Source: Saccoglossus kowalevskii
Taxonomy: Eukaryota; Hemichordata; Enteropneusta; Harrimaniidae
Reading direction: 5' to 3'
Assembly (NCBI RefSeq): GCF_000003605.2
Contig: NW_003129358.1
Coordinates: 664,017 to 701,101 of the forward strand
Length of the DNA: 37,085 nt
The notes below the pieces were generated by a model that saw nothing but the letters and a program-made list of their open reading frames with translations, did no database searches and was not told the DNA's origin. Made by a program: the position numbers and the translations under genes. Positions 10,191 to 20,471 of the stretch are shown here, in pieces (position 1 is the stretch's first letter; the number at the start of each line of letters is the position of its first letter).

Positions 10191-11090
10191 CCTGATATCG
10201 TGTACATCAGAATATCCATCCACCACACTCCAACACCATTTCACCACACTCCAACACCATTTCACCCCACGCCAACACCATTTCACCTCACTTCAACACC
10301 ATTCCACCCCACTTCAACACCATTTCACCCCACTCCAACACCATTTCACCCCACGCCAACACCATTTCACCTCACTTCAACACCATTCCACCCCACTTCA
10401 ACACCATTTCACCCCACTCCAACACCATTTCACCCCACTCCAACACCATTTCACCCCACTCCAACACCATTTCACCCCACTCCAACACCATTTCACCCCA
10501 CGCCAACACCATTGCACCTCACTTCAACACCATTTCACCCCACTCCAACACCATTTCACCCCACTCCAACACCATTGCACCCCGCCCCATTCCTGATATC
10601 GTGTACATCAGAATATCCACCCACCACACTCCAACACCATTTCACCCCACTCCAACACCATTTCACCCCACTCCAACACCATTGCACCCCGCCCCATTCC
10701 TGATATCGTGTACATCAGAATATCCATCCACCACACTCCAACACCATTTCACCCCACTCCAACACCATTTCACCCCACTCCAACACCATTTCACCCCACT
10801 TCAACCCCATTCCACCCCACTCCAACACCATTTCACCCCACTCCAACACCATTGCACCCGCCCCATTCCTGATATCGTGTACATCAGAATATCCATCCAC
10901 CACACTCCAACACCATTTCACCCCACGCCAACACCATTTCACCTCACTTCAACACCATTCCACCCCACTCCAACACCATTTCAGCCCACTCCAACACCAT
11001 TGCACCCCGCCCCATCCCTGATATCGTGTACATCAGAATATCCATCCACCACACTCCAACCCCAATCCACCCACCTCATCCCTGATATCA

Positions 11091-11400
11091 CGTACATTAG
11101 AATATCCACCCACCCCACTCCAACCCTTTACACCCACCTCATCCCTGATATCATGTACATCAGAATATCCACCCACCCAACTCCAACCCTTTACACCCAC
11201 TTCATCCCTGATATCATGAACATCAGAATATCCACTCACCCCACTCCAACCTTTTACACCCACCTCATTCCTGATATCATGTACATCAGAATATCCACCC
11301 ACCCCACTCCAACCCTTTACACCCACCTCATCCCTGATATCGTGTACGTCAGAATATCCACCCACCCGATCACTGATATCGTGTACGTCAGAATATCCAC
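11091..11400. repeat. 63-bp spacer-rich end of the minisatellite
   Basis: At this edge the spacer recurs at 11144, 11207, 11270 and 11333, 63 bases apart, with the 21-bp units almost gone and the spacer reading GATATCATGTACATC. This looks like an older or separately amplified form of the array. Confidence 0.8.
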
Positions 11401-12101
11401 CCACCCCACTCCAACCCCATTAGACCCCATCTCATGATATCATCCCAGGTATCGTGCACATCAGAATTCGCAATATCAAATGTTATTCAGAAGCATCGTA
11501 AGATGTCCCAAGAATTGATTTTCAGTTTGTATTTCGTTTCATGGTGAAATACATTTTGCCTTCCATTTTTTAGTTATATTGGAGAGCAGTATGCTACAAT
11601 TGAAATAGCGGGATCGTCGTGGCGATATAGAGCGGTCGTCGATTTGCCCAACCTGTTTTAATGCATTGACTTAGTAAAGGTTTCTTCAAAACCGAAAACC
11701 AAAGATTGGCAAGACTCAGTTTAAAAAACACGCTTTAAAATTATGTTATGGTAGAATCATCATGACTAATATATAGTGATATCAAATATTTGAATTAAAC
11801 CGTTTTCCTACTCCAACATATTTCAAAATAGCTAAAAGTATTTATAATATCAGTATTCAGAACGACATATTCGGGCAATTGCAGTGCTGCTCTATGTTGC
11901 ATAGAGAATGGGTTTGGTTCACCCAAATCCTAGTTTAAACGCGCAGTCAACGAGAAGCTAGTTACAAGACTGTGTCGGATTAACTACCAAACAATCTAAC
12001 AATCAGACCAATCAGAGAGCAGGTTGTTTTTGAATTTTTTCGACGTATCAGATGCTGTCTTACATATATTCTTTGACTCAACTAGCAAGTTTTAACGTGT
12101 G

Positions 12102-12203
12102 ATGAGTGTCAGTCACGTATTTACGTTTGTTTTATTAATCCATGCTACAGTGACTCAGGACAACGAATCGTGCACAGGTTTTCCATGCAAGTGGAAAGGG
12201 TAG
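12102..12203 (+). CDS. Candidate small ORF with a signal-peptide-like start
   Basis: A 33-codon ORF starting at ATG 12102 (G at -3) and ending at TAG 12201-12203. Residues 1-17 (MSVSHVFTFVLLIHATV) have a hydrophobic core like a signal peptide. The rest, TQDNESCTGFPCKWKG, has two cysteines four residues apart. It lies antisense within intron 1 of the sushi gene. Only a weak possible donor (GTAGAC) is visible near the end, so it would be either a tiny secreted peptide, a first exon, or chance. No family is recognised. Confidence 0.15.
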   Translation: MSVSHVFTFVLLIHATVTQDNESCTGFPCKWKG

Positions 12204-12617
12204 ACAAGGGTCACGATAGAGGAAGAAATGTTCCCACGAGAAATACGCCACCACAAAACTCATTTACTAAATCGGTTTATCTCTAACTAAGCAACAGATG
12301 ATATAACATAGTTGTTTTTATTGACGTGCCTGGCAGTGTAATCAAGTTATTAAAGTAATAGGTGGCATACTAGTATTTGAATATTTAACCATTTTGTTTT
12401 TTCCATTGTTCTATTTTTTCAGTTATTTACATTTCTATTACCCGGGTGTAGCGTCACGACACATATATGAATCGGTCTGTGATTCGTTCCGCAATATTGT
12501 TTCTGACACAATTTACTCAGGATGTTACTAGCCCTGGTCTCGTTCACGACTATATAGCATTCGCTCAGTCACAATCCATTACACTGACGTCAATTTCATA
12601 AACAAAGAGTGTGTCAG

Positions 12618-12706
12618 CCTGGTTATCTTTCTATTATTTTCTGGGTCCCTCGTCCTTGTCCATAAATGCCCAGGGAACCACGAAATAATAGGAAGTTAAC
12701 CAGGCT
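12618..12706. mobile_element. 89-bp foldback element with 13-bp flanking direct repeats
   Basis: Ends begin CCTGGTTA and finish TAACCAGGCTA; the arms pair over about 33 bases with some mismatches around a short loop. Identical 13-base direct repeats (AAGAGTGTGTCAG) sit at 12605-12617 and 12707-12719. The structure looks like a small non-autonomous insertion with a target-site duplication. Confidence 0.65.
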
Positions 12707-13032
12707 AAGAGTGTGTCAGATATAAAATAGCATTTTCTTTTTCGAAATAAAGGTATCACACCACATTTATATAACGTATCCATGCTCAGGTCACAATGGT
12801 TATTATTATGATTTTTTTATAAATCTCTAACGGATTGCAAACTTGAGTTTAAACTGCTATCTTAATATGATATCAGAATGACCAAGATGGTGTGTGTACG
12901 CTTTGAATTTAGAAATCAGAGAAAGTTCTTCTTTCAGTTCTGCCATATTCTATGTATTAATGGTTATGCAGTGTAAAAATATCCCTGCAATGGCATTATA
13001 TTCTATCACAGTTATAGAACGATGATTCTATA

Positions 13033-13165
13033 TTAAAGGGTGGCAGTCGTCCTGCCGCGTCCTGTTCGATATGGGACTCATAGCGACGTATACAACGCGT
13101 GTAAAATACATTGTTTATTTACATGAAATTCGAATACGCGCCGCGCGACGACCACCGCGCTTCAA
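13033..13165. mobile_element. TTAA-flanked MITE copy (short form)
   Basis: Starts TTAAAGGGTGGCAGTCGTC and ends with the reverse-complement type GACGACCACCGCGCTTCAA. The core is shared with the copies at 33975 and 36683: CTGTTCGATATGGGACTCAT, then ACATTGTTTATTTACATGAA. The right flank is TTCAA, one base away from TTTAA. Confidence 0.8.
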
Positions 13166-14144
13166 ATTTGGCACCAGGAGTTTATTCGTACATGACAAAC
13201 GCTTCAAGTAGGTAACGTGAAAGTCAAGGGGGCAGAGTTCAAGGGTTTTTTGAGAGAATGTTATCTCGATGAGTTCCTCTAAGACACGTGTTCCTCCGAA
13301 TCACACAAAATATGATGTCGTTAATTGCCGTGATTTAAATTATTGTCGACAAGATGCTGGGATACATATCTATAAATCTTAATAATGAAACGGTGCTTAA
13401 AAAGAAAATCTTTGTTTGTTAGTTTAGCGTATACTCTCATAAGTATAGTTTTCTTTTTGATTGTTTTAATGTCATATCATTGACATGGCTTTGATATGTA
13501 CGAATCATTTTATTTTTGGGATAGCACAATTGCGTAGATATCCGGATATTTGTTTTGAGAACAACGGATTTGCTAGATATGTGTCTGTATTTGATGTTGC
13601 TTTTGTGTGGAGTCGGTCGACGCCTTTGTGGAGAGTTGGCCCGACAAGTCCAAGTAGATTTCAATAGTTTGTCCGATGCACACGCGTCTTTTTTCGTTTA
13701 CAAAGTCTTTTTCATGTATAATAAACTGACGTCTTTGTTATGGCACATTATTTTAACTTCACTGTTTAGTTATATTACATTCATACAGAAAAGCAAAAAT
13801 GTACCGCAGTTTGCTTCCATGGTTATTTAAAATAGGTTTAAAATAATTTTCACGAAGAAGTTATTTTCTCCTGGCTAAACCCATAGTATATGTACATGTT
13901 GCTTAGCGACGCATTACATATCCATTGTTTGGGTCTGTGTCAGTCCATACCAAGAAAGCAATGTGCAAAACAAAAAGATCATTGTAGGATCAGATCTCTA
14001 AAAACCCAAGCTGGCCATGCCTGTTTCTATAGTAACGTAATTTGTGTGTGTTTTAAGTCTGCAGTAGTATTACTCGTTGGCTCAATACACGCAATACAAT
14101 GATGAGTTTTACAATGGAGAAGACTCAATCTAAACTTTGCTCAC

Positions 14145-14205
14145 CTTCAATTTTTCCACAAATAGCTGTAAAAACCAACATCGTCATCAGTGCCAGGTAA
14201 ACCAT
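14145..14205 (-). CDS. First coding exon of the sushi gene: signal peptide
   Basis: On the minus strand an ATG at 14205-14203 (G at -3 and +4) opens a frame encoding MVYLALMTMLVFTAICG followed by KIE and a split Gly codon. It ends in a strong donor, AG|GTGAGC. The hydrophobic core with a small-residue cleavage region (around AICG) is a classic signal peptide, so the protein enters the secretory pathway. The exon ends in phase 1, as all the sushi exons begin, and splicing to 7415 keeps the frame open. A longer overlapping ORF in another frame (14419-14147) has no recognisable domain and stops just before the donor. A 5' UTR exon further upstream is possible. Assignment to this gene is inferred from strand, phase and signal peptide. 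Confidence 0.65.
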
Positions 14206-17200
14206 TACCACGATCATCGCAGAAATATCTGCCGTTGTATAGGACTGTTACATGGTTGATGTTAACAACAGGCGGGAGAAAGGACCAAATGAAACTTCGA
14301 ACGTTTGGGGCTCCTCCCATTGTATTTTCCGGATGATGGTGCAGGGGGTCTAGTCTTAAACGTTTGATTCGCCCGACAACAGAGTGGTGCATTCTATTTG
14401 CGTAATCTGATTTACACAAACGTTCACGTGTAGAACTGAAGTGGCCAATGACATCAGCGATACCAACATATATGGGGATGTGAGCAGTGCATTATGGTTA
14501 CCTATACAAAGACTGAATAACGGTTAGCTTTAATTACTTGTTTTTTGAAATGTGTCGTTGTTATGTGTCGCGAAAAATGCCGATGTAAAAGATATATAAT
14601 ATAATGCGGTGTGTTTTTTTTTAAAGTAAAACGCCAAAGTTATGAAAGAATATCTTCCAACGCGATTTTTCCAGCTGGATTGACACGTCTCCTACATTTG
14701 TTGTCGGACACATTGCGAAAAAAAAGTCTGGCTCCGTCTACCTACCGGGTATTCAGGACGCTGTCCTTAAGTTGTTACGATGAACAGATGCAAAACGAAA
14801 TCCCTGCAAAAAACAGATATTATTGTCTCCTAACTGAAAGTGGGCCAGTTGTCATATTAACTGTACCATGTAAATTATAATCTCGTTTTTACATCATTTT
14901 AGAAAAAAAACACTTGGTATTCTGGTTCAAATGCATTTCACTGATTGCAGCTAAACAGTTGCTACAAGGAGAACAAATTAATACTACGGAAATTGGAAAG
15001 GAAATTCGTTTGTAATAATTCTGTTTACCAACAAAATCTTGCATTTGTCAGATATTTAAAATATTTTAGGTGTTTTATAAGATTCGGACATGAATTTATA
15101 ATGTTCAGCCATGTCAGTTTGTTCATACCGTAATTCAGAAAAAACGGATTGACGTGGGATATCCTACATACTCTCAAATGTCAGGTCTTGTCAGGTAATT
15201 ATTTTAGCTGTTGTGTTGTGATAGGCATGTTCGACTCGAGTAAGCGTGCATGTCTGAACACAGTAACTGTGAAATCAGGTCTATGACTAGTTCTTGTGAT
15301 GAGTAATCATAATCGCAAAAGTTACAAAAACGTTGCTAAAAATATCAAAATACGAAATGAATTCAAGTAAATATAAATTCTATATACAGAAAATAAATTT
15401 ATAAAATTAACGAAATGTAATCATACAATAAACAATCGATTAACAATGGTAATATTCGTAATTTAAAATCCAATTAAACCAAAATTTATTCACAGTAGTT
15501 TTATATTTTGTAGATGAGTTGGTATTCAGTCGGTGAGGATCAGGACGTCTTAGTACATTCCCGCTAAATGTTACAACAGCATCATTAATGAACCGCAGTG
15601 CCTCAAACACATTCAGAGAATTAGTGAGTAGATGGTAGTTGTACTCGTTTGTAATTCAGTGTACGTATATTGCGCTATGAACAGATACGATAGATAGCAC
15701 AAAATTCGATGAGTTTGTATCATAACGTTGCTTTTTGGTGGCCCAAGAATCGTGAGATAACGTATACTAACCATAATGACATCAACTAGTTTATGAATAA
15801 CTGAATTAATGGCACTAAATAAAACATATTAATATTTGACATTCAGTAACAAATATGGACTATATATTTTTGTTCTTGACATAACTGAGAGTTGTCGGTA
15901 CTTTGAAGACATTTGCGTAAATAGTCACCAGTGGAGCAGGCATGATACAAGGGACGTCGTTACAAATCGAGACATACTTGGCATAGGCACCACTTTCGTT
16001 ACATCACATCATAGCCAGAATATCTTTTATCCAGCGTCGTAAAATACTAACTCACACGACTACTGTTTTTCTAAAATGCCGTAGCACGTATTACCAGTCG
16101 TTCAGGCAATTTGAACACGTCAAACCAGTACTTACACTGCCCTCCCCTCTCCCAAGTTGAAGCTCGCATTCAGTTCAAGATGTTGTCGATCGCATCACCA
16201 TGGAACTGCTCTACAATATATGGCGACTCTAGTAAACTTGTATGGCCCGGGACGATATTTTCGCTCAGCCAAAAATTTAAGGTTCGTTCCCGCGTGTCGT
16301 ATATTCAATAAATCATACTATTAAATGCTAGAAGCATTTTCTGTGTGCGCACCACAGTTGTGGAACCAGTTACCGATTTGTAATTCTGAGAATATCGACG
16401 AAATTTGAAGACTTATCATTTTACTAAACATTACCTGTTGTGATTTTTAACTTTTGTGACAACATTTTTATGGTTAACGTGCAACGCACCGTTGTGCGTT
16501 TTTGTAAATACAGATATCGACTAATGGCAAGCATATAACTGTGACTTTAGGAGGAAAGGTAAGGTTAATTTACTCATCATTCATTTTGTGTCGCTGCTCC
16601 ATCAAAACGTAATGTCCTTCAAAATGTTGTTATCACGTGATCACAACTAAACAGTATAATTTTTTTTTGACGTTAGAGAAAAAAAACACTGCAAAGGAAT
16701 CAAGCTCGTTCTCATTAAATGTGACCATCCACTTCCAGTCGGTGTAATCTGGTGCGCCCTCATTCGGAAAAAAATAGTGGATACAAAAAAAAGAGGGCGC
16801 TCGTGGTTCATATGTCGATGATAATCAATATATTTCAAACTATTTTACTTGAAGAGATATCCCGGGTGTTTGTATAGAGTTTATTGTCACTGATTCTTGA
16901 TGAGTAAATTATAGAAGAAAAGGTATACTCGCTGGATTTTATTTTCACTGAACCATCTTTTAAAAAATGAACCCACGCAGAAATAAAGTATGTTACAGTA
17001 ATTTGAAAAGAGTAAAACGATCTTTTTATTTGAAAATAGCACTGGGCTGCGCCAATATTGGATGTAGGTATACTATCCACTTCATTAATATTTGTTTTGT
17101 TTTCAGCTTTGTTCTCTGTATCGTATGTCGTATGGTTGCTTAACTAGGTTAGTCGACCCACATAAACTATGGAAAATGTACTAAATACAAATACATCATA

Positions 17201-17388
17201 CGGAGGGAAACAGAGTACAATTGGATTCTATCCAATACATTAGATAGATGCTTCCCCGCTCAGAAATGATTAATGCAGCTCGTTGAACTTGAAAACGTTG
17301 AATCTGTGTATTTGATTTTTATTTACTCGATGTGTTAAAATCGAAGCTTATCCGAGAAGTTTGGGTTCATTTAGAAAGTTAGGTTTGC

Positions 17389-17489
17389 TTAAAGGACGGT
17401 GGTCGTCGTGACGCACCCTGTTCGACATATCATAGGACTCATCGCGACCTAATAAACAACATGTGTAAATTAACAGGACAGCCCTTTAA
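17389..17489. mobile_element. Diverged, shortened TTAA-flanked MITE
   Basis: Begins TTAAAGGACGGTGGTCGTCG and ends GCCCTTTAA, with a degraded core (CTGTTCGACATATC, then GGACTCATCGCGAC). At about 101 bp it is shorter than the 130-bp copies, with a partly deleted right half. Confidence 0.7.
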
Positions 17490-17810
17490 TTTTGTTCGAG
17501 AACGAAAATGCAATCCATTGAATTGATGATATGCTGTATTTTAAATCAATATACAAATGACGTACTAGTAAATAGATGGCGTCACTGTCTCGAGTCACTG
17601 TGCTATATTTCGAGAGAATATTGGTTACAAATTCACTGAATCTAGAGAATGCTGGTTATTTTTTATTTATTTGTGGAAAGTTTGTCTTGGCTGTCACGGT
17701 ATGCCTCAAGCTGAGGATCGCTTGTCAATCCCTGATTCGACCATGTATTGCTGTTATTGCTATTTGCCGTTTTTTTCTTGTTCGTCTTCTGCTGGGTTGT
17801 GTTTTCTTAA

Positions 17811-17824
17811 CCCCCCCCCCCCCC
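17811..17824. repeat. C homopolymer (14 bases)
   Basis: An uninterrupted C run. Length may be unreliable in assembly. Confidence 0.9.
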
Positions 17825-18606
17825 ATGAACTGTAAATTGGTTACGTATCTAGTAAGTACATGGTGTTATTTCTCCCGTGAATATTTAAAAATATTGCCAT
17901 TGATTGATTGTAGACACGCGGAAGTTCTTATAACTGACTCAGAAATAAAATAAATACTAAAAAGTACTAAATACTGAACAGAATGCATAAATTACATTAA
18001 AAATACCAACACTAACAAAAGGACAGACACAGACGCCGGGAAAAATCATCAAATTCTATTTTAAAAACCTGGCGTAATTAAATCGGCTAAGTATGAAAAC
18101 ACCAACAGTGGCCTCGCCTGAATGCCGTTATTCGGACTTAATAGACTTTACTCAATAAAAATCATGAATTTGCGATGAAAACAGTGAAACGAGGCAAATA
18201 AAAATATAGTGTCATGAGTTATTATTGGAACGTGTATACTGCGGAAATTGTTTCCAATAAATTGTTGTGTGATGTGTTTTTTACAAAATTTACTGTTGAC
18301 AATTTTTTAATATGATCATTTATACACCCACGTGGGTTGTATCAATATATTATAAAATACTAGGATGCTATACGAATAGTATATTCTCACTTTGTTTGAT
18401 GAGCCTGTCTGTTATGAATCTTGTCAATATTATAGTGACTGTGACATGCTACGCGCACTTACACCCCAGAAGCGAATTCATTTCGGTCAAGTACCGTTAT
18501 GTATGCATCAGTTAACAACGATACGTCATCGTTGAAAATTCGGAATGACGATTTCAAAAATGTTTGGAATACTGTACTAGTATCCCCGGGGGTAAATGTA
18601 CCCGGA

Positions 18607-18618
18607 GGGGGGGGGGGG
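18607..18618. repeat. G homopolymer (12 bases)
   Basis: A run of 12 G next to CCCCGGGGG at 18584-18592. Confidence 0.9.
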
Positions 18619-19105
18619 TAAATGCGTGGGTACATGTCCGTCTTGCGACCAGGCACAGATTTAGATTTGCTGTAAATCACTTTGATTCAAGATTGATTTT
18701 TTGAAATTTAAAATTTTTATATTTGTAGGATTTGAAATCTGGGATTTTTCCCATATTTATATTGACAATATATTCACCTAAATTCAACCTCCGTCTGTAT
18801 ATGCATTTCGTGTGTGTCTACTCGTCAAATAATACAAGCAGCGGCGACTCTTTCAGCGACGCGCATTAACTTTCTTGTTAAATTGCACGGAGAGTTTGAA
18901 ACTTTTTGTCTGCTATCACACCACACAAATTGTATGTACGAGAATGGTGTATGCTATACTTACTTAATGCGTAGATACATATAGTTATCCCAGGAAAGTC
19001 TTTATTCCTCAGAGTAGGAATATTATAATTTAAATGTCATCCTTTATTTGTAAAGTTATATTATTTCTCGTTATTTAGTGTTTTAAAAAGGCATACTCTC
19101 AGCAT

Positions 19106-19284
19106 AACAAAGGTATTCCCTTCATTTTTATAAATATTTATAAATGTTAATGGCAGCCAATCAAAAAGCAACGACATCATTTGAAAACGTTCCAATATTA
19201 TTCAATTTGCCAATAGGAACCTCTCGTTTCAGTTTGAATTGTGAAATTTATAAATATTTATAAGATGAAGGGAATACCTTTGTT
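19106..19284. mobile_element. MITE-like element with about 38-bp terminal inverted repeats
   Basis: The left end AACAAAGGTATTCCCTTCAT continues into TTATAAATATTTATAAAT, and the right end is its near reverse complement, finishing ATGAAGGGAATACCTTTGTT. The interior is about 100 bp. The element is flanked by longer similar direct sequences (TTATTTAGTGTTTTAAA at about 19071 and 19336), so it may sit inside an older duplicated segment. Confidence 0.65.
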
Positions 19285-19944
19285 GCGCGTATAGTATTTG
19301 AAAAGTTGTATCATCTCTCGTTATTTATTCACTGTTATTTAGTGTTTTAAAGGGGCATGTCATTGAAAACGCCAACAAGCTTGTGTAGCCTACACGAGAA
19401 GTGGATACAAACCTTGTCAACAATCTGGAAACAAGCTTTTATTCAAATAACCAGTTGGGAGGGAAAATATGATCAGCTTTTTACTTTTCACCTTGGAATT
19501 TGAAGTGGCCAATTAGTAGTAGCAAAATAGTTATTCTTCATTTTCTCGTAGATTGCTTCTGTGTAATGTCCCCGGAGAGGGTATGATACAGGTCAATACA
19601 CGCCAATCAACTTATAAGCACCCGGGAACCAACATAATGTTGAATAAATGATGATATATTTATTTTGACCTCACTGTTGCCATAGACATTTTAGTCGAAT
19701 CTGGTATCTCTACGTGTAAGTGTCACCCGCTAAGTGAGTCACAGTTCCCCGAACACAACGCTAGTATTACGCGGTGACGCCGAGTGGTTTTGAAAGCTTA
19801 TCTTACCGACCTTATTTTGTAAAGTAAATAAATTATATGAAATGATGAGTTGAACACGATATGAATATAATTATGCAAAGTATATTATTTTACGGGGAAT
19901 TGTTATACAACGTTATGACGATGTGTATTATGTCATGATAATTC

Positions 19945-19952
19945 TATATAAA
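19945..19952 (+). promoter_or_regulatory. Possible TATA box of the FERM gene
   Basis: TATATAAA about 400 bases before the ATG at 20349. If it is used, transcription would start near 19975 and the 5' leader would be about 370 bases. AT-rich surroundings make chance matches likely. Confidence 0.25.
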
Positions 19953-20348
19953 GCAATACTATTGTTAGTTTAAATAGGGGTCAGATAAAGAATTTAAACG
20001 ATTTTCAAAAACAATCCTGGTTTCTAGTTTGATAATGACGAACATGATTATTCCAGTATTGCCACGATGATCAACAGGCGAATTAAATTATGTAAATGAG
20101 GCAGTATTTACAAGTATATGCAAATATGATCCAAAGAAGCCATATTGAAAACCACATCCCCGTGGCTGATTGATTGTCCAGCGAAGTCACCATCGTCATT
20201 ATCATCCAGAAAGGCAGACGCGTAGTTAGCTCCGTAAGCGCGGCTTTGTCATCGTTCAGTGCCAACAGAATAGCCGCGTGAAATTATGAAGTTGTAGTCT
20301 TGCTGAATTACGTATCTTTTTCTTTCCCTTGAGACGTCAAAATTCACC

Positions 20349-20471
20349 ATGTTAAGCAAAGTAAAGAGCTTAGGTCGCGAGAAGCGAATGATGAAGTTGA
20401 TGGAAGAAGAAACACGATGCACCACGATCGGTTTGCTGGACGATGGCGACCCTATAATATGCGATTTTAAC
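20349..20471 (+). CDS. FERM-domain protein (FRMD3/FRMD5-like), exon 1
   Basis: ATG at 20349 in a good context (CACCATG), 41 codons, ending at a strong phase-0 donor GTGAGT. It encodes a basic leader (MLSKVKSLGREKRMMKLMEE) and then the first strand of a FERM F1 lobe (CTTIGLLDDGDPIICDF), matching the CTVRLLDD-type start of band-4.1 family domains. FERM proteins link membrane proteins and phosphoinositides to cortical actin. The short basic N-terminus beginning MLS and the LLDD motif suggest the FRMD3/FRMD5 group, but only about 90 residues are in the window, so other 4.1-family members are possible. Confidence 0.8.

Larger units (their letters stand above)
7873..11434. repeat. 21-bp minisatellite with higher-order structure
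   Basis: About 3.5 kb of tandem units containing ACTCCAACACCATTT followed by CACCCC. The plus strand is nearly free of G. The 21-base unit is a whole number of codons, so all plus frames stay open for long stretches and yield peptides such as TPTPFHP or LQHHFTP; these are not genes. Unit variants end in TTTC, TTCC or TTGC. Blocks of units are punctuated by a spacer containing CCTGATATCGTGTACATCAG. Confidence 0.95.
7416..14144 (-). other. Intron 1 of the sushi gene (about 6.7 kb)
   Basis: Inferred from the phase-1 donor at 14144 and the phase-1 acceptor at 7416. It contains the 21-bp minisatellite (7873-11434), two MITE-like elements (12618-12706, 13033-13165) and a small plus-strand ORF with a signal-peptide-like start (12102-12203). 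The stretches 7420-7870, 11440-12100 and 13170-14140 show no recognisable gene or domain. Confidence 0.6.
14206..20348. other. Intergenic region between divergent genes
   Basis: About 6.1 kb with no recognisable exon in either strand. It should contain the promoters of both genes. It includes a diverged MITE (17389-17489), homopolymer runs at 17811-17824 and 18607-18618, and an inverted-repeat element (19106-19284). ORFs of 60-125 codons here (such as 17576-17953) lack domain motifs and are treated as chance. I see nothing specific in 14600-17380. Confidence 0.5.

Noticed and set aside
7699-11437. Long plus-strand ORFs of up to 327 codons rich in TPTPFHP or LQHHFTP
   Set aside because: They are translations of a 21-bp minisatellite whose unit is a whole number of codons. 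All frames are open and there is no domain, start context or splice evidence.
14147-14419. Minus-strand 90-codon ORF (RIKRLRLDPLHHHP, then VLYNGRYFCDDRGN)
   Set aside because: It looks protein-like but matches no family I recognise. It stops four bases before a strong donor, and the overlapping frame with a signal peptide and phase-1 donor explains the locus better.
16133-16165. Strong minus-strand donor (GTAAGT) after an ATG that could be another first exon
   Set aside because: The 34 bases upstream encode MRASTWERGGQ, with no hydrophobic leader, no acceptor and no supporting neighbour exon.
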